The notes under the pieces were generated by a model. That model did no database searches and was not told where the DNA came from. It worked only from the letters and a program-made list of their open reading frames with translations. Both the position numbers and the translations under genes were made by a program. A stretch of DNA of 64,000 bases from Vibrio maritimus (GTDB lineage: Bacteria; Pseudomonadota; Gammaproteobacteria; Enterobacterales; Vibrionaceae), in NCBI RefSeq assembly GCF_021441885.1, contig NZ_CP090439.1, positions 124,001 through 188,000 of the forward strand. The letters are read 5' to 3'. Each line of letters starts with the position of its first letter. Within the stretch, counting starts at the first letter, position 1. Positions 25,764 through 34,038 of the stretch are shown one piece after another.

Positions 25764-26711
25764 ATGAAGTATATCTTTTGCCTTATTCTAACCATGACGC
25801 TTACCTTAAGCAGCCATGGTTTTGCAGCACCTTCAAATAATGGTGCGAAGGACCAAACCTTTACTATTGGCGTCTTGAGCAACAAAGCACGTAAACATAT
25901 CGTTTTCTCATCCCCGCTTGCAAAATATGTGAGCCAAGGGCTCACAGAGTATGGTTATACCAACGGTCGCGTAAAAGTCACCGACTCTATCTTTGAACTT
26001 GGTCAATGGTTGGAAAGCGGCGAAGTCGATATGGTATCGGAGACACTTTTTGCTGCTTTAAAGCTTCAAGAAGACTACCAGGGAGACATTGTTCTCCGCC
26101 GATGGAAAAAAGGTCAACCAGAGTATCAGACCGTATTCTTTGCGAGAAAAGATAGCGGTATCCAGTCTCTTGATGATCTATATGGAAAAATCCTAGTCCT
26201 AGAAGATAGAAGCTCCACGTCCGGGTTCTACTTGCCGGTTCAGAGCTTACTGAAGCATAAACTAGAAGTAACCCCTCATTTTTCACTTCCCAAAGCACCA
26301 ACAGCGGATAAAGTTAATATAGTACTGGCTTCAGATATTTTGCGTCGAGCAGACGAAATTTCGCTTTCAACATGGGTCGCCCACTCTCAAGCCGATGTTG
26401 GCGCGTTTGCTAACACAAACTGGGAAGATTCAGGGGATATGCCGCCTCATATTAAGCCAGGAATGGAAATTATTCACCGTACTGAATTTGTCCCTCGTAG
26501 CGTTATTTTACTTCGCGGTGATTTAGATGCAAATGTACGCTCTGCAATCATCGAGACCCTGGTGAATGCCAACAAATCAGAGGAAGGAAAAGCTGCGCTT
26601 TATAAATTTCAAAAAACCACAAAGTTTGATCGTTTGTCCAAAGAGCGGTTACAGTCTTTAGCAGACTACAACCAATCCCGAGTTCAAATAGAACAGCTAT
26701 GGTTAAATTAG
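25764..26711 (+). CDS. PhnD-like periplasmic binding protein paired with GGDEF-EAL sensor
   Basis: 315 residues. Signal peptide (FCLILTMTLTLSSHGFA) followed by a type-2 periplasmic-binding fold like phosphate/phosphonate-binding PhnD: FTIGVLSNKARKHIVFSSPLAKYVSQ, VDMVSETLFAALKLQ, VFFARKDSGIQSLDDLYGKILVLEDRSSTSGFYLP. No ABC transporter genes are near. Instead the GGDEF-EAL gene starts 12 bases after the stop, so it probably acts as the periplasmic ligand sensor for that protein, similar in logic to NspS-MbaA. The ligand is unknown. Confidence 0.78.
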   Translation: MKYIFCLILTMTLTLSSHGFAAPSNNGAKDQTFTIGVLSNKARKHIVFSSPLAKYVSQGLTEYGYTNGRVKVTDSIFELGQWLESGEVDMVSETLFAALKLQEDYQGDIVLRRWKKGQPEYQTVFFARKDSGIQSLDDLYGKILVLEDRSSTSGFYLPVQSLLKHKLEVTPHFSLPKAPTADKVNIVLASDILRRADEISLSTWVAHSQADVGAFANTNWEDSGDMPPHIKPGMEIIHRTEFVPRSVILLRGDLDANVRSAIIETLVNANKSEEGKAALYKFQKTTKFDRLSKERLQSLADYNQSRVQIEQLWLN

Positions 26712-26723
26712 GTTGGTTATAAG

Positions 26724-28886
26724 ATGAAGTTAAACTTAAGACTACAAGGGCAGTATATGCTAGTGACGTTTGCGCTAGCCGTAGTCATGACGCTGACCAG
26801 CGCTGCTGTGCACCTTTGGTTATCGTCAAACCACTCTGAAAGACTGTTGCAAGAACTCACCGTTCAAAACAGTAAGACATTTAGAACTGAACTAAGTAAG
26901 CGTGCAACCCAAATGTCAACATACCTTGCAGAAGCTATGTTCGACCCACTTTACATGTATAACCTTGAAGAGGCAGGCTACCTAATCGAGCCTCTGCTTC
27001 AGATGGAAGAGATTGAGCACCTGGTTATTTTCGACAAGAAAGGCAACGTCTTTCATGATGGTGACCCTTCTTTAGAACAACTAGGAAAGCCTGCAAGCTT
27101 TGCAGTTGATGTAAAGCAAGTTATAGCGAATGGCAAACCGATTCATATGTTTATGGAATCAAGCCTAGTCGTTATTCGCCCTATTCGAGCTGCCGATGAA
27201 ACTATCGGTGGGATTTACCTAGAAATGTCCCTAGACAAGGTGGATAACGAAATATCCGCCATGGCTACGCTTATTGAAGCGACAAATAAACGCTCTCAAG
27301 ATGCGTTATATGTCGGAGTGTTAGCTGCTGCGGTTCTGCTATTGTCACTATCTGGATTAATGGCCGCCATAATATCCAGAAGGTGGAGCCGCCCACTTGT
27401 TCAGCTTACTAAGCAAGCCGAGTCTATCGGGCGCGGTGATTTCAAACTAGCTCAGACGATGAATAGCGAGGAGCGACAAGACGAAATCGGCAATTTGACC
27501 CTCGCTGTGCAATCGATGGCGACCAAACTGGAGCATCGTACGCAAAAGATTTCTCACTTAGCTTATCACGATGCACTCACGGATTTACCCAACCGCACGC
27601 GTTTCATTCAGCATTTGCAAGGGACTATCAAGTCGTATCCAGCAACGTCATTTAGCGTACTCTTCCTAGACCTTGATGAGTTTAAGGTCGTCAACGATAA
27701 CTATGGCCATGACAGTGGCGATTTCCTGCTTATGCGCATTGCAGAGAAACTCACCCGCTGTGCTCGAGAAATTACCAATGATCATCCATTAACCATGATC
27801 TCCCGCATCGGCGGGGATGAATTCCTCATGTTGATTCCACACCTGAAAACAACAGAAGACGTCGACGCTGTTGTTAAGAAGATTTTCTTAGCGGTGCGCT
27901 CCCCAATCTTGATGGAAAATGAAGAGCTTGTCGTAGGTGGTAGTATCGGCATCGCTCGCTACCCAAGAAACGGAAAGACTGCCGAAGACCTAATCAAGAA
28001 TGCAGATATTGCCATGTACCGCGCAAAAGCTGATGGCAAAAACACGCACAAAGTGTTCACACCTAAGATGTTCAAGTCTGTTGTACATCGCGCCAATATT
28101 GAAAGGGAGCTACGTCGCTCACTCGCGGATTTACAGCAGTTTGAATTATGGTTCCAGCCTCTTGTGTGTCTTAAAACAGGACGAGTTATGGGTGCTGAGT
28201 CCTTAGTGAGATGGCGTCATCCAACCCTTGGGATCGTTCCTCCTGGTGATTTTATTCCTATTGCCGAAGAAACCGCTATGATTCTGCCTCTAGGTCAGTG
28301 GCTAATTGAACGCTTGTGCTTTCAAATTCAGCAATGGATGCCCTATTTCTCACACGACTTCCATGTTTCGATCAATATTTCATCCAAACAGCTCTATCGT
28401 CAGAATTTAGTAGAGATGTTCGCGTTTTACATGGAAAAATACCACGTACCACCGCACACCATTCGTATGGAAATTACTGAGAGCTTGCTGTTACAAGATG
28501 AAGATGAAGCAGAAAGAACGCTAAAGGCTATCCGTGCGAGTGGCATTGAAGTTTGGCTTGACGACTTTGGTACTGGCTATTCATCGCTTAGCTACCTACG
28601 CCGATTTACTGTCGATGGCATCAAGATAGATCAGTCATTTGTCAGAGACATTATCGCTGATTCAAAAGACCAACAGCTCGTTCAAGCTATGGTTGCAATG
28701 GCAAATAACCTTGATCTACTCGTCGTAGCTGAAGGAATTGAAACGCTTGAACAAGCGGAAAAACTCGCACAGATTGGCTGTGAGGTAGGACAAGGTTTCT
28801 ACTTTGATAAACCAATGCCGGTCGATGATTTTGTGCGAAGGCTAATTAACGAGAGTAACTCTAACGTCGTAGAGTTCAAGGTATAA
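26724..28886 (+). CDS. Membrane GGDEF-EAL cyclic-di-GMP protein
   Basis: 720 residues. Helices at about 14-34 and 195-217 flank a periplasmic sensor. HAMP follows, then GGDEF (SRIGGDEFLML, about 359-369) and EAL. The GGDEF signature is intact but the RxxD inhibitory site is absent (Pro-Leu-Thr in its place). In the EAL domain the first motif reads ESL rather than EAL, keeping the Glu; other catalytic positions are present (SINISSKQ, MEITES, LDDFGTGYSS, IKIDQSF, VVAEGIE). It may both make and degrade c-di-GMP, switched by the PhnD-like protein encoded just upstream in the same operon. Confidence 0.88.
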   Translation: MKLNLRLQGQYMLVTFALAVVMTLTSAAVHLWLSSNHSERLLQELTVQNSKTFRTELSKRATQMSTYLAEAMFDPLYMYNLEEAGYLIEPLLQMEEIEHLVIFDKKGNVFHDGDPSLEQLGKPASFAVDVKQVIANGKPIHMFMESSLVVIRPIRAADETIGGIYLEMSLDKVDNEISAMATLIEATNKRSQDALYVGVLAAAVLLLSLSGLMAAIISRRWSRPLVQLTKQAESIGRGDFKLAQTMNSEERQDEIGNLTLAVQSMATKLEHRTQKISHLAYHDALTDLPNRTRFIQHLQGTIKSYPATSFSVLFLDLDEFKVVNDNYGHDSGDFLLMRIAEKLTRCAREITNDHPLTMISRIGGDEFLMLIPHLKTTEDVDAVVKKIFLAVRSPILMENEELVVGGSIGIARYPRNGKTAEDLIKNADIAMYRAKADGKNTHKVFTPKMFKSVVHRANIERELRRSLADLQQFELWFQPLVCLKTGRVMGAESLVRWRHPTLGIVPPGDFIPIAEETAMILPLGQWLIERLCFQIQQWMPYFSHDFHVSINISSKQLYRQNLVEMFAFYMEKYHVPPHTIRMEITESLLLQDEDEAERTLKAIRASGIEVWLDDFGTGYSSLSYLRRFTVDGIKIDQSFVRDIIADSKDQQLVQAMVAMANNLDLLVVAEGIETLEQAEKLAQIGCEVGQGFYFDKPMPVDDFVRRLINESNSNVVEFKV

Positions 28887-28890
28887 GAAC

Positions 28891-28919
28891 AAGGGCATTC
28901 TTTCTTATCGAATGCCCTT
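28891..28919. terminator. Bidirectional terminator hairpin
   Basis: AAGGGCATTC and GAATGCCCTT form a 10-bp perfect stem between convergent genes; T-rich sequence on either side is short. Confidence 0.7.
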
Positions 28920-28926
28920 AGTTGTT

Positions 28927-29904
28927 CTATTGACGGTTTAAATGTTGGTCAACCTCAACGGCCAACGCAACCGATGCCCCTACCATTGGGTTATTGCCCA
29001 TTCCGATAAAGCCCATCATGGCAACGTGAGCCGGAACCGATGAGCTACCAGCAAATTGCGCGTCAGCATGCATTCGACCCATGGTGTCTGTCATACCGTA
29101 GCTTGCTGGACCCGCTGCCACGTTGTCTGGGTGAAGAGTTCGACCTGTACCGCCTCCTGATGCTACCGAGAAATATGTTTTACCCAAAGCAAGACGCTCT
29201 GATTTATAAATACCGGCGACCGGGTGTTGGAATCGCGTAGGGTTAGTTGAGTTTCCGGTGATACTGACATCAACATTCGCCTCGTGCATGATAGCCACAC
29301 CCTCACGAACATCATCCGCCCCATAACAGAGAATTTCTCCGCGTTCACCTTGGCTAAAGCGCTTACGGCTCACCTCTTCAAGTTCACCCGTTTCATAATG
29401 ATATTGGGTTTTGACATAAGTGAATCCATTGATTCTAGAGATCAAATAAGCAGCATCTTTACCTAGACCGTTTAATACGACTTTTAGCGGTGATGTTCGA
29501 GATTTATTGGCGTTCAATGCAATTTTGATTGCGCCCTCTGCCGCGGCAAATGACTCATGACCGGCTAGAAAAGCAAAACACTGAGTTTCTTCGTTAAGGA
29601 GTCTTGCAGCCAACGCACCGTGACCAAGACCAACTTCTCGCTGTGACGCCACACTTCCCGGCTTGCAAAATGCCTGAAGCCCTTCACCGATACTGAGCGC
29701 AGCCTGTTGAGCATTATTTGCCTGACGATATAGAGCGAGTGCACCACCCAACGTATACGCATTGCAAGCGTCTTCAAACGCGATGGGTTGTGTCTCTAAA
29801 ACGAGTTTCTTTGGATCGATATCTTGCGCTAAGCAGTATTGGTAGGCTTGCTCTAATGTATCGAAGCCCATTTCATTTAATAGTGATTGTTTAGTGATTG
29901 GCAT
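28927..29904 (-). CDS. GGGtGRT family protein
   Basis: 325 residues. Contains the motif ASGGGTGRTLHPDN that names this family, plus a Gly/Ala-rich C-terminus (MMGFIGMGNNPMVGASVALAVEV) and CFAFLAGHESFAAAEGAI. It follows a NifU-like scaffold gene by 15 bases and is co-transcribed with it. The pair is found together in other bacteria, as I recall. Enzymatic function is not established. The pair lies behind the fluoride-type riboswitch at 30735-30785, suggesting a role in coping with fluoride or its damage; this is inference. Confidence 0.82.
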   Translation of the reverse strand: MPITKQSLLNEMGFDTLEQAYQYCLAQDIDPKKLVLETQPIAFEDACNAYTLGGALALYRQANNAQQAALSIGEGLQAFCKPGSVASQREVGLGHGALAARLLNEETQCFAFLAGHESFAAAEGAIKIALNANKSRTSPLKVVLNGLGKDAAYLISRINGFTYVKTQYHYETGELEEVSRKRFSQGERGEILCYGADDVREGVAIMHEANVDVSITGNSTNPTRFQHPVAGIYKSERLALGKTYFSVASGGGTGRTLHPDNVAAGPASYGMTDTMGRMHADAQFAGSSSVPAHVAMMGFIGMGNNPMVGASVALAVEVDQHLNRQ

Positions 29905-29919
29905 AATAGGTACCTCAGC

Positions 29920-30612
29920 TTAGTCTTGACGTGGATTAACGGTTTTTACAGCTTCATCAAAGCGACCATAACGCCCTGTAGCGTTTGCCACCGCCTCTTG
30001 TGCAGGTATGCCCTTACCCACATCTGCCATCATTTTCCCTAAGTTAAGGTATTCATAGCCGATAATTTCATTGTCTTCATCTAGTGCAAGCTGCGTGACA
30101 TAACCTTCAGCGACTTCCATGTATCTTGGACCTTTAGCACGCGTCGAGTAGCTTGTGCCAACTTGGCTTCGCTGAGTTTTGCCTAGATCTTCAAGCGCAG
30201 CCCCTACCTCAAGTCCCCCTTCAGAGAACGCCGACTGAGTTCGTCCATAGGCGAACTGCAAAAATATCTCGCGCATCGCAACGTTAATAGCATCACAAAC
30301 TAAATCAGTGTTCATCGCTTCAAGAATGGTTTTACCTGTGAGGATTTCCGACGCCATTGCGGCAGAGTGTGTCATACCAGAACAGCCAATGGTCTCTATT
30401 AAGACCTCTTCTACAACGCCGTTCTTAACATTGAGGGTGAGCTTGGCAGCGCCTTGCTGCGGCGCACACGCGCCAACACCATGACTGAGACCAGAGATAG
30501 CAATCACGTCTTTTGGGTTTAACCAGCGACCTTCGACAGGAATAGGTGCAGATGGATGCAGTGCCCCTTGCTGAATTGGACACATTGATTGAATTTCTTG
30601 AGAGTATTGCAT
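29920..30612 (-). CDS. NifU-like iron-sulfur cluster assembly scaffold protein
   Basis: 230 residues with the NifU/IscU N-domain pattern: GVGACAPQQGAAKLTLNVKNGVVEEVLIETIGCSGMTHSAAMASEILTG in outline (key Cys in GACAP and GCSGM, then a helix). A third conserved Cys lies in DLVCDAINVAM. The C-terminal part (YVTQLALDEDNEIIGYEYLNLGKMM) is specific to the GGGtGRT-linked version. It probably holds a transient Fe-S cluster. It is the first gene after the riboswitch, with 120 bases of leader from the aptamer to the ATG. Confidence 0.8.
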   Translation of the reverse strand: MQYSQEIQSMCPIQQGALHPSAPIPVEGRWLNPKDVIAISGLSHGVGACAPQQGAAKLTLNVKNGVVEEVLIETIGCSGMTHSAAMASEILTGKTILEAMNTDLVCDAINVAMREIFLQFAYGRTQSAFSEGGLEVGAALEDLGKTQRSQVGTSYSTRAKGPRYMEVAEGYVTQLALDEDNEIIGYEYLNLGKMMADVGKGIPAQEAVANATGRYGRFDEAVKTVNPRQD

Positions 30613-31111
30613 TGTGTTTTCCTATGACGGGAAAACAGGCGTAGGAATCGGCTTATGAACTACAGTCAGTGGTCGACAGAACCAGTCCCACGCAATAATA
30701 ACGCATAGACAAGTTACACCTGTTTTCTGAAACTGTAGGAGTCATCAGCCAAATGGCGGTTAAGTAGGTGGAACCCCATCACCTTGGTGGTAATAGTAGA
30801 TCTAAGTCACATTTCATTGCAATAGTTCGCGCTAGAACAATTCGTCATAATTATTCGACTCTTTATTCCTTCCCTTTGTAAGTATAGTTATATCAAACGT
30901 TACAAAAACAACATATAAACACACCTTATTGGTCGGTATGCTCCTGTCAGATAAGCGTTAAATTTACCGAATAAAAGTATAGATTTCATACACAAAGTGT
31001 TGATGCCTACATGCTAGAATTTTAAAATCTAGCGCTTTTATTTTATAGCAAGTTTTAATATTAGGTTCGCAAGCTAGCTTTATTAGTGCGCAGCATAATT
31101 GGAGATAAAAA
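30613..31111. other. Divergent intergenic region
   Basis: 499 bases between the NifU-like gene (minus) and the ArnT-like gene (plus). It holds the fluoride aptamer and its expression platform (30613-30785). AT-rich sequence follows and presumably carries both promoters. No further gene is seen. Confidence 0.6.
30735..30785 (-). promoter_or_regulatory. Fluoride riboswitch (crcB motif) aptamer
   Basis: Read on the minus strand: stem GGU/ACC closing loop GAUGGGGUUCC, then UAACC, a second stem GCC-AUUU-GGC, then UGAUGACUCCUAC. This is the order and wording of the fluoride aptamer (GGxGAUG-GxGUUCxCC, UAACxGC, GCUGAUGxCxCCUAC). Loop bases GGGGUU can pair with GACUCC to make the expected pseudoknot (two G-U pairs). 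Downstream, ACTGTAG/CTACAGT (plus-strand 30732-30738 and 30660-30666) could pair with the aptamer 3' end, a plausible switch. It would regulate the NifU-like/GGGtGRT operon. Confidence 0.85.
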
Positions 31112-32824
31112 GTGTCAACAACACAAACTGGCGACCAAAATCAGCGTTGGAAATTCATTCTTCTACTCGCCATCGTCGCTGTGGTATTTAGTGGTCTGTT
31201 TGATCATGATGTCTGGACGCCAGATGAACCCAGAGTCGCTGCGATTATTCACAGCATGTACTTAACTGGGGACTATATTATCCCTCAGTTTGCAGGGATT
31301 TCATTCGTCGAGAAGCCACCTGTTTTCTTTATTGTTTCAACTCTATTTATGCACGCAACGGGTCTCGATGCCATTATGGCAGGCCGTTTAGCGCTCGCTC
31401 TACTGTGCTTAGGCTCACTCGCAGCGACCTATCGCATCGCCTATCTGTTCAAAGGAGAAAACTTCGCTTGGGTCGCACTGGCCGTACTAGGCACGCTTGA
31501 GGGGTTTGTACTGAATTTCCATTGGCTCCGTGTCGACGCCGCGCTTATGTTTACCACTATTGCAGCTATTTGGGCATTCAGTGAAGCCTATTTGCGACAA
31601 AAACTGGGCTTTCTCGTTGTCGCTGGCGCATTCACTGGTCTCGCATTCTTAAGCAAAGGACCCGTTGCGATCGTACTCTGTATTGGTCTTGCTTGGGTCC
31701 CGTTGATCAGTAGAGCTGTGTATCTTCGTAAGCAGTTCCCAGAACAAGCAGCACCAATGGGTCAGTTTGTTCTGATGCATATTATTGGTATTGCTGCCAT
31801 GTGTTTGGTTGCCGCAAGCTGGATCTATCCATTCTATAAGACCGCGTCACCAGATCTTTGGAAGGCATGGTTCTGGGACAATCAAGTGGGTCGCCTAACT
31901 GGCTCTGCAACTAATACCCTTGGACACAACCACGCGGGTAAACCCTTTTATTATGTCAACGGTGTCCTAGAATACGGCGCCCCTTGGACCCCTCTATTAG
32001 TGCTATGGCTCGGACATTTCATTTACAAGCTTCGCCAACCAAAGCAACTTACATGGATTGATGGCTTCTTGGCGTTTTGGTTTACCCTGGCGATATTTGT
32101 TTTATCTTACTCAGTAACCAAGCGTTCTATGTATCTGGCACCCTTGATGCCGCTGTTCGCTCTCATGATCGCAGATGCGCTCATCACCTTCTCAGGCAAA
32201 TGGTTTGATTGGTACCGCCGTGGTTGGATGACATTAATGTCATTTGTCTTGGTGGCTTTCGCCGTTGTCCCTCTATGGGCTAACTTGCTGCCTCAGGAGA
32301 AAATTCCCGAAGCACTAATGGACTGGCTCAGTACTTGGCACCTTGTTGCGTTAATCCCATTGATTGCGATTGCACTAATGCTGGTTGTTGAGCGCAAACT
32401 TTGGCCACAATGGACAAAGATGGCGATAGTGACTGCGCTATTTTTCTCGAGCGCATTTACTTACTTGTTCCCAGCTATCGATATTGCCAAAGATATGAAG
32501 CCTGACCTTCAAGCATTTGTTGAACAAGTACCAGAACAGAAGCGTGACCGTATCGCGAGTTACCATTTTTCGGAAACCATGACCTCTATATTCTTCCTTT
32601 ATCATGACTGGGCAGTCCCGCAGGTTGACCGAGCCCGCGCGCAAGATATTCTTGATGGTGTCGACCCGGATTACGACTATCTTCTGCTAGATAGAAGTAA
32701 TTCTCTTCAAGATATTGTGACGTTTGCCGGATTTAGACCCGACACTCAAATCGACATACTGGCAAAAGGTACGCCACGAAGTGACAAAGTCAGAGACGCC
32801 GTATTCTGGCTCTCCGGGAAATAG
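31112..32824 (+). CDS. ArnT-like membrane glycosyltransferase
   Basis: 570 residues, GTG start with TTGGAG 7 bases upstream. About 10-12 helices in the GT-C/PMT fold. The first periplasmic loop carries FDHDVWTPDEPRVAA, the acidic D-DE-R motif of ArnT and protein O-mannosyltransferases, followed by FVEKPPVFF. Such enzymes move a sugar from undecaprenyl phosphate onto a periplasmic acceptor such as lipid A. No arn genes for aminoarabinose are near, so the donor and acceptor are open. Stands alone with its own terminator. Confidence 0.82.
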   Translation: MSTTQTGDQNQRWKFILLLAIVAVVFSGLFDHDVWTPDEPRVAAIIHSMYLTGDYIIPQFAGISFVEKPPVFFIVSTLFMHATGLDAIMAGRLALALLCLGSLAATYRIAYLFKGENFAWVALAVLGTLEGFVLNFHWLRVDAALMFTTIAAIWAFSEAYLRQKLGFLVVAGAFTGLAFLSKGPVAIVLCIGLAWVPLISRAVYLRKQFPEQAAPMGQFVLMHIIGIAAMCLVAASWIYPFYKTASPDLWKAWFWDNQVGRLTGSATNTLGHNHAGKPFYYVNGVLEYGAPWTPLLVLWLGHFIYKLRQPKQLTWIDGFLAFWFTLAIFVLSYSVTKRSMYLAPLMPLFALMIADALITFSGKWFDWYRRGWMTLMSFVLVAFAVVPLWANLLPQEKIPEALMDWLSTWHLVALIPLIAIALMLVVERKLWPQWTKMAIVTALFFSSAFTYLFPAIDIAKDMKPDLQAFVEQVPEQKRDRIASYHFSETMTSIFFLYHDWAVPQVDRARAQDILDGVDPDYDYLLLDRSNSLQDIVTFAGFRPDTQIDILAKGTPRSDKVRDAVFWLSGK

Positions 32825-32839
32825 CAAAGACCCATTTGA

Positions 32840-32874
32840 AAGCCCCTGCATCCTCGTGGACAGGGGCTTTTTTT
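32840..32874 (+). terminator. Intrinsic terminator after ArnT-like gene
   Basis: AAGCCCCTG and CAGGGGCTT form a 9-bp stem followed by a T-run. The following ~335 bases to the next start hold no recognised feature. Confidence 0.92.
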
Positions 32875-33211
32875 CGATCTATTTAAGATTTAGATCACAC
32901 CTCTGAATGCACCTAATGAAAGCCAGAGCCACGAGTTAACAATACGTTACAAAATACCAACTCAGGATCAACCTAGTTTCAATCAGTTAAAAGTCAGCAC
33001 CAGTAATCTGATATACCAAACCAATAGTAGCTTGATTGATATAGCCTCTTTCCATTGGAATCTAATCGAATAACGCACTATGATGTGCTCACTATAAAGA
33101 TACAAACACCGCTGTTTGACCGATTGTTGCAAGTTTTAAGGCTAAATTGTCACAATAAACAGGTAAGATAGCGGTACAAAACAGATACAACAACGTCACA
33201 GGCTCACTAAC

Positions 33212-33394
33212 ATGTTCGAACAGAAACAATTTGAATTAATGAAGAACACTCTTGAGGGAAAGGTAAAAAACATTGATGTTATCCCTTGCTGCAGCAAGGA
33301 ATCTCTCATGGATGCAATAAGAGGCGCCACTTCTGTTAACGATCTTATCGGGATCAACAAAGCAATATTACGATTAGTCAGTAAAGCAGCGTAA
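33212..33394 (+). CDS. Small protein of unknown function, 60 residues
   Basis: MFEQKQFELMKNTLEGKVKN... ending AILRLVSKAA; soluble, mostly helical in appearance, with a Cys-Cys pair in VIPCCSKE. No membrane helix. An intrinsic terminator 20 bases after the stop supports a transcribed unit. The Shine-Dalgarno is weak (AGGCTC). Family not recognised. Confidence 0.6.
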   Translation: MFEQKQFELMKNTLEGKVKNIDVIPCCSKESLMDAIRGATSVNDLIGINKAILRLVSKAA

Positions 33395-33413
33395 AGACTG
33401 CGCACTAACTCTG

Positions 33414-33442
33414 AAAAAGAGCAATGCTAGGTTGCTCTTTTT
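33414..33442 (+). terminator. Intrinsic terminator after the 60-residue gene
   Basis: AAAAAGAGCAA and TTGCTCTTTTT form an 11-bp perfect stem. Confidence 0.9.
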
Positions 33443-33577
33443 GTTCACCCCATTCACCCTGCACATTGATACCCAACCTACCCATAATCTGGGTAATTAT
33501 TTTCACTTGACGTTTTTCAGTAACACGTTAACTTAGTCGTGTCTTAACTGGGTGGTTTATTACCTTCCAATCAACGA

Positions 33578-33994
33578 TTGAGAAAACACTTTTTGCATAC
33601 TTTTAGGCACAACACTTTTCGCGCTCTGTTTCTATTCACTGCCGTAATGGTAGTGTTGTTGTGCGCCCTCAAAACGAATGTCGCCTACCACAGCAAAATT
33701 CAGACCTCAAAAGTTACGCTATCTAGTCATTTAAGCGTCAATGACCTATTCAACGCAGAATCAATCGATCATATTGTGCACGACACTGCTTCGACTGAAG
33801 AACCCTGCTTTGTGACTAAAAAGTTGCTGACCCATTCCCTTCCTAACATGGAAGATTTTACACCCATACTGTTTCTTATTGCGCTTGCCGCAATCCTGTT
33901 TACTCACCAACCTCAGCGTAAAGCCACACAACGTGTGGACGAAGCTCCACCGAAAAACCGGCTTCATCTCACTCTCTGCACATTTCGGGAATAA
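33578..33994 (+). CDS. Small membrane protein at the head of the scs-type cluster
   Basis: 138 residues from a TTG codon. Two hydrophobic helices (about 15-30, ALFLFTAVMVVLLCAL; and about 94-108, PILFLIALAAILF) flank a periplasmic loop with a single Cys. It precedes the ScsB-like gene by 44 bases and may occupy the ScsA position, though I see no clear ScsA similarity. The start is uncertain; GTG or later ATG codons would lose the first helix. Confidence 0.5.
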   Translation: MRKHFLHTFRHNTFRALFLFTAVMVVLLCALKTNVAYHSKIQTSKVTLSSHLSVNDLFNAESIDHIVHDTASTEEPCFVTKKLLTHSLPNMEDFTPILFLIALAAILFTHQPQRKATQRVDEAPPKNRLHLTLCTFRE

Positions 33995-34038
33995 AAAAGT
34001 ACTCACCAAGGTCTATTAATTACTTTTTGGAGAATACT

